This document shows, piece by piece, positions 8,925 to 17,456 of a stretch of 64,000 nt of DNA; within the stretch, counting starts at the first letter, position 1, and each line of letters begins with the position of its first letter. The position numbers were made by a program, and so were the translations under genes. Origin of the DNA: Polynucleobacter sp. UB-Tiil-W10 (GTDB lineage: Bacteria; Pseudomonadota; Gammaproteobacteria; Burkholderiales; Burkholderiaceae). The notes under the pieces were generated by a model. That model was not told where the DNA came from, did no database searches, and was given only the letters and a program-made list of their open reading frames with translations. The stretch covers positions 1,178,001-1,242,000 of the forward strand of contig NZ_JACVPZ010000001.1 in assembly GCF_018881605.1 (NCBI RefSeq), given 5' to 3'.

Positions 8925-10123
8925 GCTCTGCCGCTCTGGTGCCATGCACGGTGTGTGGTGCAGGTTTGCCGGCACCACAAATCTCCTTTGGCAAGCAGCC
9001 GCCGTCCAACCGCTTCATGTCAGACAGCGCAAGCGCTGCCCAATTAGAAAGTCATGCCTTAAGCCTTTCTACTTGTACTCATTGCTGTACCATCCAGTTG
9101 TTTGACCGCATGCCTATAGAGGCATATCGCCCCCGCTACGACTGGTTAGTCTATAACGAGCCTGAAGGTCACCTTGACGATGTTGCCAGTCATCTAGCAG
9201 CGCTTCCAGGAATCAGCACTTCTTCGCGCTTCATGGGCATCACCTACAAAGATCAAAGCACCCTGACAAGAATGGCGAATATGGGCTTTGCAGACACGCT
9301 TTGCCTCCAGGACTCAGATCTCGAATGCACGGTAGCCCCCTTTGGACTTGAGACTGTGCAAGCTGTGCTCAGCAGTCCGGTCAACGTCAACAGGCTCGTG
9401 GCCCGTTTCGGTCAGGCTGATGTTTTGCTGGTCAGGCACATCACCGAGCACTCATTGAGCTCCAGCCGATTACTCACGTCGCTGAGTGCACTGGTGTCAT
9501 CCGGAGGGTATATGATGCTGGAGCTGCCTGATAGCCAGCGCGTGTTCGATGTAGGTAACTACCCTTTTATCTGGGAGGAGCATATTAGTTACTTCACCGA
9601 AGTTACTGCTAGACGCCTAGCACAGGAAGTCAATGCAGAAGTGGTCTGGCTGGGTCGTTATGCCTATCCGTATGAAGATTCATTGAATGTCGTGCTGCGC
9701 TTTCCCGCAGCCTCCGCGGGAAAGCGCAGCACGACCAGCCAAGTCGGTGTGCAAAAACAGGCTACACATTTCTTTGGCCATTTTAGAACCGCGCGCGACC
9801 AATGGCGCACCAGATTGCAGGACATACGCGCCAAAGGCAACCAGGTTGCAGTATTCGGTGCCGGTCACTTGGCAGCGAAGTTCATCAATTTCTTTGAACT
9901 CAAAGACCTCATCACCTGCGTCATCGATGACCATCCCCAAAAGGTGGGCATGTATATGCCAGGTTCTGGGCTGCCCATTGTTCCGTCAACTCAGCTGCAA
10001 GAACTGGGCATCCGCTACTGCGTATCCACCCTGAGTCCTGAGAGCGAGATCAAGGTTCGTGGTAAGTTAGCTCACTTTTTTGACAATGGTGGATGCTTCA
10101 TGCCTGCCTTCAGTACCATTTAG
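8921..10123 (+). CDS. C-methyltransferase-like protein with degenerate SAM motif
   Basis: This 400-residue protein resembles the gene at 5769-7034 in layout: N-terminal Cys pairs (Cys9/Cys12 and Cys52/Cys55, with an extra Cys56) and a C-terminal Methyltransf_14-like part with VAVFGAGHLAAKFINFFEL and CVIDDHPQKVGMYMPGSGL. The middle domain, however, reads SRFMGITYKDQSTL around residues 102-115 where ELGSNDGTLL is expected, so the usual SAM-binding glycines are missing. It may have lost methyltransferase activity, bind another ligand, or work as a partner of a real methyltransferase. A 20-bp-stem inverted repeat lies in the coding sequence at 9689-9735. Confidence 0.75.
   Translation: MSSAALVPCTVCGAGLPAPQISFGKQPPSNRFMSDSASAAQLESHALSLSTCTHCCTIQLFDRMPIEAYRPRYDWLVYNEPEGHLDDVASHLAALPGISTSSRFMGITYKDQSTLTRMANMGFADTLCLQDSDLECTVAPFGLETVQAVLSSPVNVNRLVARFGQADVLLVRHITEHSLSSSRLLTSLSALVSSGGYMMLELPDSQRVFDVGNYPFIWEEHISYFTEVTARRLAQEVNAEVVWLGRYAYPYEDSLNVVLRFPAASAGKRSTTSQVGVQKQATHFFGHFRTARDQWRTRLQDIRAKGNQVAVFGAGHLAAKFINFFELKDLITCVIDDHPQKVGMYMPGSGLPIVPSTQLQELGIRYCVSTLSPESEIKVRGKLAHFFDNGGCFMPAFSTI
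9689..9735. repeat. Perfect 20-bp inverted repeat inside a coding sequence
   Basis: The arms 9689-9708 and 9716-9735 are exact reverse complements, separated by a 7-base loop (AGCCTCC). The left arm begins GTCGTGCTGCGC and the right arm ends GCGCAGCACGAC. It lies within the C-methyltransferase-like gene, encoding about residues 257-272 (VVLRFPAASAGKRSTT), and keeps the frame open. Such a long GC-rich stem should fold strongly in mRNA. No T-run follows, so it is not a standard terminator. Confidence 0.9.
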
Positions 10124-10135
10124 CCAAGTCTGTAT

Positions 10136-10723
10136 ATGACAACCTCTTACTCACCATCTTCTTCGATCTTGCCGTCGTCCGCCTCATTGCCTTTGAGAAA
10201 AGTCAACGACGAGGTCTTCATGGCGACTGATGAAGTTATACGGTTTGATTCGCGTTACGTCGATCTCATCAAGCAAAGCGCTGCCAAAAATGCACGCGGT
10301 AGAGCCCGCATTTGTGCGCATCGCGGGCCGTCTGACATCCTTCACGAGATGCTAATCGCCATTCGCTCGGACAGCTACATCCGTCCGCATCGCCACCATC
10401 AGAAGGTCGAGTCTTTTCATTTGGTTGATGGTTTGGTAGATGTTGTTGTTTTGAACGAGGACGGCAGTATTGCCGACGTGGTTGAATTGAGTCACCAGGG
10501 AAATTTTTATTACCGCCTTGATTTACCCAGGTACCACACCTTGTTGATTCACTCACCCGTGCTTGTTATTCACGAAATTACCAATGGCCCCTTTGAAGCT
10601 ACGCAAAGCGATTGGGGTAGTTTCTCGCCGGCGGAGGGCTCTGTTGAGGTCACCGCCTACATTTCCCAGTTGCGCAAAGAAGTTCTTCTGAGAAAAGCCA
10701 CCATGAGTATTAAAGAGAGCTAG
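10136..10723 (+). CDS. WbuC-family cupin metalloprotein
   Basis: A cupin of 195 residues. The metal-binding motif PHRHHQKVESFHLVDG covers residues 84-99, giving His85, His87 or His88, Glu92 and His95; IHEITNGPF later supplies the second cupin motif. This matches WbuC-like proteins, which are recurrent passengers in O-antigen clusters without a settled reaction. The Met at 10136 leaves an unusually Ser/Pro-rich N-terminus of about 20 residues; a later start is possible. It lies between the C-methyltransferase-like gene and a large glycosyltransferase. Confidence 0.75.
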   Translation: MTTSYSPSSSILPSSASLPLRKVNDEVFMATDEVIRFDSRYVDLIKQSAAKNARGRARICAHRGPSDILHEMLIAIRSDSYIRPHRHHQKVESFHLVDGLVDVVVLNEDGSIADVVELSHQGNFYYRLDLPRYHTLLIHSPVLVIHEITNGPFEATQSDWGSFSPAEGSVEVTAYISQLRKEVLLRKATMSIKES

Positions 10724-10729
10724 GGTTAG

Positions 10730-12598
10730 ATGATCTCGCGATTTATAAGGTTTTTCATTCACTCCTGTGTTCTATCAGCTGGTCGTTTTGCCGTCCTCAT
10801 GCTTCGACTGCTGGCAAAGAGCCAATTGTCAGACAATGCGGTGATTCGTATCCTGGGCTATATACCATTCAAGCTGATCGATATTATTTTTGGCGTCATG
10901 GTGCTGCACCTGATCGGCTATGTGGCCCGACAGGAAAGACGGCCTGTCAACTTTCTGATGCGCGTGAAAAGAAAACTGTGGTTCGTAGCTATGCGCTCAC
11001 AGCAATTTGTTTCAAGTACTTTGAATGCGATTTATGATCGATTTTTTGGTGCAGCCCCAGCCGAGAAATCTAGACTGAATACTCATATTCGAAATCGGCG
11101 TTTGCGTTCTTACCTATATCTGTTATATGCAAAAACTGACCCTTTATTGACATCACAATTACAACCAGAAATTTTTCGGCAAGAATTAATCAATGAGAAG
11201 CTGGATGCGAAAGCCTTGTACCTACTTGGTCATCATTTGTTTAATATTGGTAAGCTTGACTTGGCATGTGAAGTCTTTGTTGCTCTTGCGGAACACACAT
11301 TTGATGAGCTGGCTAAAGAGCGTCAACTGGAGGCACTTCGTTTCGCTGGTATCACTAGTTTTTTGCTTGGAAAAATTACCCAGGCCAGCCACTATTGGGT
11401 TCGTGCAGGCAAGCTACGCCGTACTATTTTGGGTGAAGAGTTTGGCCCGATGTATCGGATAGTGGGGTCTGCGTGGTATGCGGCAATAGGCCATGTAGCC
11501 ATGCTGGACTTCTACGTCAAATACAATAAACTTTATCGGGGCGACGAGGTTCGTGTTGTAGCTGCGCAAACCATAAGTCTTATACCCGGCGAGTATCTGT
11601 GCAAGGCCCTAGGTGAGACTGGCATCGAGTTTTTATCGCCAGAGGAATTGTCTGCGGACTACGACTTGTGGGCTATGTATAACGACAAGCCTACTTGGGA
11701 AACACTAACTCCTGCTTACCGCTCTGCCATGATCGATGATTTCTGGGAATTTGAGTTCCCAGATGGTGAAATCTTGGGTTATACCCATGCCGCCAATCGC
11801 ATTCAGAAAGATTGGGAACGGCAGCAGCGCCCGCCGCTGCTTTCGGTGACTGCGGGTGAACAAAAGTTCCTGCGCAGGACGTTGTCCCTTTTGGGTCTGC
11901 CTGATGGAGCATGGTATGTGTGCCTCCATGTACGGGAATCAGGCTTCCATAAGGGCTGGAATACGCTTTACCCGACTATGCGCGATGCCAACATCGACGA
12001 CTACCTGCCAGCTATCGATCTAATTGTGAAGCAGGGTGGTTGGGTAATCCGCATGGGTGATCCATCCATGAAGCCACTGCCACCCATGGCAGGGGTTATT
12101 GATTACGCACACAGCACGCTTAAGACGCCTAAGGCAGATATCCTCATCGCAATTGACTGCCGCTTCTTTTTGGGCACCAACTCGGGCTTTGCCACCATAC
12201 CCGCCATCTACGGGGTTCGGTGTGTATTTTCAAATTGGGTGCCTATTGGTTTGCCCCTGTGGCCTAGTCAAGACTTAATGATGCCGAAACTGTTTTGGAA
12301 CGAGCATCAGGCGCGTTACCTCAGTTTTGACGAAGTTTTTTCATCAGGCTTGGCCTTCATTCAAAACTGGGCAGATCTGCCCAAAGGCATCATCCTGCGG
12401 GACAACACTCCACAAGAGATTCTTGAGCTAACCGCTGAGGCTTTGGGCATAACATCCCCACCAGCTGATCTAAGCCTGTGTGCTAATGCACACCATGCTT
12501 ACCAGCAAACAGCCACTCAATATAACGGCTACTGCGGCAGCCGCCTGGCTGATTCGTTTGTGCAGCGGCACCATGCTTTGCTGCTTCATTCAAAATAA
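10730..12598 (+). CDS. TIGR04372-type glycosyltransferase, long form
   Basis: A protein of 622 residues with hydrophobic segments near residues 10-25 and 45-65 and a helical, TPR-like stretch around 145-250. The C-terminal half carries the conserved features shared with the 414-residue protein at 17457-18701: YVCLHVRESGF, GGWVIRMGDPSM, VIDYAHS and FFLGTNSGFATIPAIYG. I recognise this as the putative glycosyltransferase family TIGR04372 from surface-polysaccharide loci. Base composition is uneven, with 11030-11570 more AT-rich than the flanks. It starts 6 bases after the cupin gene. Sugar and acceptor are unknown. Confidence 0.75.
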   Translation: MISRFIRFFIHSCVLSAGRFAVLMLRLLAKSQLSDNAVIRILGYIPFKLIDIIFGVMVLHLIGYVARQERRPVNFLMRVKRKLWFVAMRSQQFVSSTLNAIYDRFFGAAPAEKSRLNTHIRNRRLRSYLYLLYAKTDPLLTSQLQPEIFRQELINEKLDAKALYLLGHHLFNIGKLDLACEVFVALAEHTFDELAKERQLEALRFAGITSFLLGKITQASHYWVRAGKLRRTILGEEFGPMYRIVGSAWYAAIGHVAMLDFYVKYNKLYRGDEVRVVAAQTISLIPGEYLCKALGETGIEFLSPEELSADYDLWAMYNDKPTWETLTPAYRSAMIDDFWEFEFPDGEILGYTHAANRIQKDWERQQRPPLLSVTAGEQKFLRRTLSLLGLPDGAWYVCLHVRESGFHKGWNTLYPTMRDANIDDYLPAIDLIVKQGGWVIRMGDPSMKPLPPMAGVIDYAHSTLKTPKADILIAIDCRFFLGTNSGFATIPAIYGVRCVFSNWVPIGLPLWPSQDLMMPKLFWNEHQARYLSFDEVFSSGLAFIQNWADLPKGIILRDNTPQEILELTAEALGITSPPADLSLCANAHHAYQQTATQYNGYCGSRLADSFVQRHHALLLHSK

Positions 12599-12817
12599 AG
12601 AACAGGGTTGCAGTGTTCTAGGTTACTCTGTGACTTGAGATTTGACATTTGACGAATGACATTTTTATGCAAAAAATAATCAATTTTTTTAGTAGCCAAA
12701 TGCCGGTAACTGCTGTAGTACTGTCTGATTCAAAACCAGTGATTACAACAGTGCATACCAAGCACCGCGACCAGCTTAAGTGTCTCAATTACTTTTGATT
12801 TTTAAGTGTTTAAAAAA
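12599..12817. other. Gap with a 43-codon ORF, no supported gene
   Basis: This 219-base interval separates the TIGR04372 gene from the broken membrane-protein gene. It is more AT-rich than the flanks. A short frame at 12667-12798 (+) begins MQKIINFFSSQMPVTAVV and could encode 43 residues, but I find no ribosome-binding site or recognisable family and do not call it a gene. It may hold a promoter for the downstream genes. Confidence 0.4.
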
Positions 12818-14434
12818 ATGGCAAATAAGGACTTTCCGAATTTAGTGAATCTAGGCTTAATTTCTTCTATCTCCTACAGCAAAAGATGTCAGATTCTTAC
12901 GTTTATTTCTTTAGCTTTGATTACTGTCATTTTTCAGCGCGGTATACAACTCGACCTGATTAGCTCTGTAACTGATAGGATTCGATTCCACGCTATACCT
13001 GTAGCTATTTCATTTTTGTATCATGGCCAACCACATGATTACACGGCCTTGCGTGAGGTTGCTATCCCTTTTCAGGGGGCTGGCCCGCTACATGATCTCA
13101 TAGCAGATGCAGTTAATAAAAAGGTAACCGGACGCGACGCCTATTACTGAGTAGCTGATGACAAGGGTTTTGGCGACTTTGTCATTATTGCATTCAAATT
13201 CTTCGGGCCGAAAGTATCAAGCATGTATTTACTGTGGTTCGTTTGTCTAATATTTTCAACAATACTCTTCTTGAGAAGCTTCAACCGCTGTATGTGGGCA
13301 CTAGGTTTGCTGGGTATGGTTCTAGCGGGTGTGTACACTGCAATTTCGACCCTTCCGCTGGTAGATGAAGCCAATTTCTTAAGCGTCCTAGGGAAAGTCC
13401 CTTTATCTTCGGTCAGCGTTTACGAAACAAGATTCCTGGACGTCCTGGCCATGATTCCGGTCATTCACATATCCCTTTTTGCATTGCGTAGAAGCTGGTC
13501 TACTGGTGCCTTGCAGATCAGCTTACTATTGGGGCAAGTGGGTTTGTTCTTTTTTCTCTACCACGCGAGATCTTCTTTGGGGTGGCAACTAGTCGGCATG
13601 ATTGGATTTTTGGGTCTGATTGTTTTTTACCGCTTTTGGCGGGGTAGAAAGAAAAAAGTCAAGAACATTGCAGTCTTCTTTCGCCCAATATTTGTTTTAG
13701 TGACTCTAATTACTTGCTTGATTACTTTGTCAATCTACAAAAATGCAAGCTACAACTCTCGATACTTTCAGGATATGGGAACCCGGACGTTTTGGCACAA
13801 TGCCTTAATGGGTATCAATGAGCCTGTACTCGCGAAGAAATATAACCTGGGTTATGGCGACCTAGAGTCCGCACGTTCTGTTATTCAGTTTGCGCAACGG
13901 GGTACTTGTGAAAATTCAGTGGCTAAGCTGGATCCACAAGGCTTATTAAACTCATTGGGTGGACATGGCGAGCAAGACTGGTTTGCTTATGAAAATTGCG
14001 CAAAAAAATTCTATTTTTCCTTATGGAAGAATGATTTATTGCGCATGATCTATAACTACCTGATAGTTAAGCCTCAAGCGGCTTTTAATCTTGTGTTGAA
14101 AGTCGCAAAGAGCGCAGGAGCTTCCGCATCGGACGTAATAGGGGACCGATTCTCTATTGGCTGGCATCCATTGGTTGGGATGCCCTTCGCATTTGCCATT
14201 GTAATTCTATTGGTTGCCAACAGAGCGTTGTACCAAAGACGCGCCCAGTTATTGGTTCTCTTGGGCGTATTGCTTGCAACCAGCCTCATACCGTCGATAT
14301 TCTTTTATTCCGCCATTCTCACAATGGGCGGATTTTTTGTAACGCTGACTATCATTTACTACATGCTCCTACTGATTGTCGTTCGTGGCTTCGTTCGCTG
14401 GCTCTATGCTGCTCCCAGTAAGATGACAAAGTGA
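12818..14434 (+). pseudogene. Polytopic membrane protein split by an in-frame TGA
   Basis: Two open stretches in the same frame, 12818-13150 and 13151-14434, are separated only by the stop TGA at 13148-13150. The text reads across it as GRDAYY, stop, VADDKGFGDFVIIAFKFFGP with no other stop between. Joined, it would give about 538 residues: one N-terminal TM (residues 20-40), a periplasmic region, then several TM helices, a large loop and C-terminal TMs. The second half could restart at the ATG at 13223. I do not recognise the family; a polysaccharide-locus membrane protein is likely. The gene overlaps the next by 4 bases. A nonsense mutation, or a base error in the assembly, is the simplest reading. 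Confidence 0.75.
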
Positions 14435-15426
14435 AATTCGGCAAAGTTTTTTCACTCGGCTGGAAAATTACCCTGGGTGTGACTCTGTTCGTCTACATTG
14501 GTAACCTTGTTGACTGGGCCGACGTTTACATCAAATTCAAAAACATGTCTCCGGTTTATGTGGGGCTTGGCTTTGTGATTGTGATGCTGCAGGCTAATGT
14601 GTTGGGCTGGCGCTGGGAGCGTATTGGCAAGCTTGATCATATTAATATTCAAGTGCTGCCCCACAGCAAAGCGATTTTGATCAGCTTCTTTTTCTCGCAA
14701 GGTTTGCCTGCCTCACTGGGGGCAGATGCTTTTCGTGTCTGGTGGTATTCAAAATATCAGGTGGGTACAGCACAGGGACTGAAGATCATTGCTTTTGATC
14801 GGGTTATTGGCCTTGTCTCTCTGGCGATGGTGTGTGTGGCAAGCATTGCAGTATTTACGGCGCGGGGTAATAGTTCAACTGCTGTTAACTCTTTGGTGTT
14901 GGTGGTGGTGGTTGCGCTGTTTGGTTTTGGCACCTTGGTGCTACCGTTTCGGTTTGGCTTAACACCGTTTTTGGCTCAGCAAGGAAGTAAGTTGCCCAAG
15001 TCTGCGGCTAGCTTGCTGGCGTGGCTGATCGAGATACGAGAATTCTTTCGTGTGGGCACCAAAGCTGATCTGGCCCTAATTCTTTTTCTGGGGATGTCCG
15101 TACATTTGTTGACGGTGTTGCTGGGCTTCGTTCTAGCGTGGGGGCTGGGTGTACAGGTAAGTTTTTTCAGCTGCCTTGCCGTCATAGCCCCTGCGCTGCT
15201 AGTGAGTTATGTACCCATCAGCATTGCGGGCTGGGGTGTGCGTGAGGCATTGTTTGTGCTGGCCTTTAGCCTGATTGGTGTTGACGCTGAAACTGCGTTG
15301 TTGATTTCTCTAGGTATAGGCATTCTTGTATTACTGGTGTCGCTGGTGGGGGGTGTTTTGTGGGCAGGGTCCGGCATGCGACATATTTATATAAGCGAGA
15401 CGCGCAAAAAGGACACGGTGGCGTAA
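14431..15426 (+). CDS. YbhN/UPF0104-type integral membrane flippase-like protein
   Basis: A 331-residue protein with about eight hydrophobic helices and the features of the lysylphosphatidylglycerol synthase TM-region/UPF0104 family: WRWERIGKLD, SFFFSQGLPASLGADAFRVWW and a later VSYVPISIAGWGVREALFV. Members move or support transfer of lipids and lipid-linked sugars. The start is GTG at 14431, overlapping the preceding stop (GTGA), which indicates translational coupling with the broken membrane-protein gene. A role in the local glycan pathway is inferred. Confidence 0.75.
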   Translation: MKFGKVFSLGWKITLGVTLFVYIGNLVDWADVYIKFKNMSPVYVGLGFVIVMLQANVLGWRWERIGKLDHINIQVLPHSKAILISFFFSQGLPASLGADAFRVWWYSKYQVGTAQGLKIIAFDRVIGLVSLAMVCVASIAVFTARGNSSTAVNSLVLVVVVALFGFGTLVLPFRFGLTPFLAQQGSKLPKSAASLLAWLIEIREFFRVGTKADLALILFLGMSVHLLTVLLGFVLAWGLGVQVSFFSCLAVIAPALLVSYVPISIAGWGVREALFVLAFSLIGVDAETALLISLGIGILVLLVSLVGGVLWAGSGMRHIYISETRKKDTVA

Positions 15427-15428
15427 CC

Positions 15429-15956
15429 ATGATTTTTTTACCTGGGGCCATCATAGGCCTTGCGCTTCTCTGCGGGGTAAGCATCGTGCCGGTGCTGATG
15501 TCGCTTTCTCATGGGCCTACGCGTATAGAGGCAGCCAAAACTCGCTTCCTGACTGCAGTGGCCATCTGTTTTTTGGTCTGGGTAGCTGGCGCCTGGCTCC
15601 TTTGGTGGCTGGCCTATCCGTGCTCCTGGCTCGACGTTCTAGCCAGCATGGCTATTATTTTCACAGCGACGGTAGCCTTGGGCATGTTGTGGTCCCTAGT
15701 CTGCTGGGGTTTCACAACCTCGCTGCTTTCGGCGCTGTGTATGCTTGATGGACCAGCAAGCCGCGAGGTTTGGTTTCGTGCTTACGGTGGCGGTAGCAGC
15801 ATTGCTGATTTTTTAGACGATCGGCTGTCCATCCTGCTGGCTTTGGGGCTTACCAAGGTGGATGGTTCATCAGTGGCACTGTCTGGCAAAGCTGGGAAGT
15901 GCATGGCTCTGCTGGTGCTGAATCTGAGAAAGTTCTACGGGATTCCCAATGAATGA
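15429..15956 (+). CDS. Hypothetical membrane protein, 175 residues
   Basis: The frame is open further upstream, but the ATG at 15429 lies 2 bases after the previous stop and gives a membrane protein starting MIFLPGAIIGLALLCGVS. Three hydrophobic helices fill residues 1-110, followed by a soluble tail of about 65 residues. I recognise no family. The tail ends 8 bases inside the next gene, so the small membrane-protein genes here look like one transcription unit with the flippase-like gene. Confidence 0.6.
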   Translation: MIFLPGAIIGLALLCGVSIVPVLMSLSHGPTRIEAAKTRFLTAVAICFLVWVAGAWLLWWLAYPCSWLDVLASMAIIFTATVALGMLWSLVCWGFTTSLLSALCMLDGPASREVWFRAYGGGSSIADFLDDRLSILLALGLTKVDGSSVALSGKAGKCMALLVLNLRKFYGIPNE

Positions 15957-16458
15957 AGAACTATTATCGATGATAACCGGGCTGTTTGTGGGTCTAGGCG
16001 CGGTTGTGCTAATTGCGGGGGTGATACGCCTTCGCCGTGATCTGGCTCCCGTAGCCATATTTGCCGTCTGCATTGCCTTGTCGGAGCTGGTGACTCTGGC
16101 CATTGGTGCCACATGGCTTGACCGGTTTTATGTCTGGCCAGCGACTGCCATGGTTTGCTTTATCGGCATCGTCAACTTTTTTCTATTTGGCGCAGTTTAC
16201 AAGTCGGTGTCGCTGCAGATACTGGGGCTGCTAAATACTCAGCCAGGTGGCCGCGCTGACAAAAAGTTGCTGGTTGATGTGATTGCCCAGCCATGTGTGG
16301 AGCAACGCATGGAATTGCTGGTGGAGATGGGGCAGGTGAACAAGTCAGCTGAGCAGACTTACGCACCCACCCTCCAAGGCTTGAAGGCTGTTAGCCATCT
16401 ACACAAGCTTCAGCGTCTGTTGGGTATTTATAAAAGCGGTCTGTACGGCAAGACCTGA
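15949..16458 (+). CDS. Hypothetical membrane protein, 169 residues
   Basis: Begins at ATG 15949 with an 8-base overlap with the preceding gene. Residues 5-25, 35-60 and 65-90 are hydrophobic; the C-terminal 80 residues are soluble and helical (DKKLLVDVIAQPCVEQRMELL). The layout of a short TM bundle plus cytoplasmic tail resembles its upstream neighbour, though I see no clear sequence match. Family unknown. It ends the plus-strand part of the GC-rich block, facing a convergent glycosyltransferase gene. Confidence 0.6.
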   Translation: MNEELLSMITGLFVGLGAVVLIAGVIRLRRDLAPVAIFAVCIALSELVTLAIGATWLDRFYVWPATAMVCFIGIVNFFLFGAVYKSVSLQILGLLNTQPGGRADKKLLVDVIAQPCVEQRMELLVEMGQVNKSAEQTYAPTLQGLKAVSHLHKLQRLLGIYKSGLYGKT

Positions 16459-16572
16459 GGTAACTGAATTCGGGGAGCCCCCGCCCTCTAGGGGGTAGTT
16501 CGGTTGGGGAGTTGTACTGATAAATTTAACCTCCCCAGTGCGCTTGTCCAGTCATTTTTTCGTTTTTTAGCG

Positions 16573-16600
16573 CTTGCACAGATTTTTCTTGCTGTGCAAG
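16573..16600. terminator. Hairpin in the convergent gap
   Basis: CTTGCACAG at 16573-16581 pairs perfectly with CTGTGCAAG at 16592-16600 across a 10-base T-rich loop. It lies between the convergent genes ending at 16458 (+) and 16648 (-). Neither side has a long T-run directly after the stem, so termination is a reasonable but unproven reading. Confidence 0.4.
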
Positions 16601-16647
16601 TTAAATCTTAGTAATTGGGCTTCCTGGGTGCGTGCCAGGCCCAGACT

Positions 16648-17421
16648 CTAGCGGAAGCGTGCGCCCAAGGCGACTTTTCGCGGTGGTTGGATGCCTAGCC
16701 TAGCAAAAGATGCTATGGTCAGTAGCGACAGTCGCCATGCCAGAGTGGCGACGGTACCTAGTCGCAAAACCCTTGAAAATTCGTCAGGCTTGGGTGTAAG
16801 GGTAACGGGTAATTCTGCGTACGTGGTGACCTTTTGCAACAGGCTGACCAGGGTGACTAAGTGGTAAGAGTAGTCGGGTGGAATATTGATGCTTCGCGCT
16901 AGTTTGACTGGCCATACATATAGACTATGCCCGTCACGCAGCCAGCAACGTGTGGTTATGCGAAGTTGCATGGTGCAAATCCTAGACAGCTGGCGGCGCA
17001 CGGGTGAGCGTGCGCGGGGGTTGGCGCTGTATGAAATGATCATGTCGGCTTTTCCAACGGCGGAAAATAGGTCTAGCAATCCCGATTTTTCAAAAGCCTG
17101 GTCACCGGGCACCAGCGAGATGTTGCCGTAGCGTGCAGCCTCAAGCCCGGCCCTGTAAGCGGCACCCACTCCACGATTGGTCTCGAAATGAATTACCGAG
17201 ACGCACTTGTGTTTAGTTGCGAGTATATCTGCCACTGCTCGGGTGTTGTCTGTTGACCCGTCGTTAATGATGATGACTTCAAAATCATCCAGGGTCTCCA
17301 AAGCGGCGGAGATTACTTCATTTGTCGTGAGCGCAAGCCGGTCTTGCTCGCAATATGCCGGTATCACAATGGTTAGCTGGCGCTGGGCTATGGTTGTGGA
17401 AAGGGGCGGCTGATTGTTCAT
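16648..17421 (-). CDS. Family 2 glycosyltransferase
   Basis: A GT2 of 257 residues, dolichyl-phosphate-sugar-synthase-like: TIVIPAYCEQ at about 17-26, VIIINDGSTDN near 50-60, and NRGVGAAYRAGLEAARY. At the metal-binding position the sequence is LVPGDQAFEK rather than the usual DADxQ, so one Asp is replaced. No C-terminal TM pair is evident beyond a hydrophobic stretch near 230. It lies 35 bases downstream of the TIGR04372-type gene on the same strand and is probably co-transcribed with it. Confidence 0.85.
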   Translation of the reverse strand: MNNQPPLSTTIAQRQLTIVIPAYCEQDRLALTTNEVISAALETLDDFEVIIINDGSTDNTRAVADILATKHKCVSVIHFETNRGVGAAYRAGLEAARYGNISLVPGDQAFEKSGLLDLFSAVGKADMIISYSANPRARSPVRRQLSRICTMQLRITTRCWLRDGHSLYVWPVKLARSINIPPDYSYHLVTLVSLLQKVTTYAELPVTLTPKPDEFSRVLRLGTVATLAWRLSLLTIASFARLGIQPPRKVALGARFR

Positions 17422-17456
17422 ATGGTAATAATCAATTCTAGATTGAACGAAGTGAG

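Noticed and set aside
9687-10034. 115-codon frame overlapping the inverted repeat
   Set aside because: Alternative frame of the C-methyltransferase-like gene, opened by the GC-rich repeat.
13148-13150. TGA as a selenocysteine codon
   Set aside because: No SECIS-like hairpin was recognised after it, and membrane proteins of this kind are not known selenoproteins; nonsense mutation is simpler.
16480-16520. GC-rich hairpin-like text after the 169-residue membrane protein gene
   Set aside because: Pairing between the C- and G-runs is imperfect and no T-run follows, so it was not listed as a terminator.
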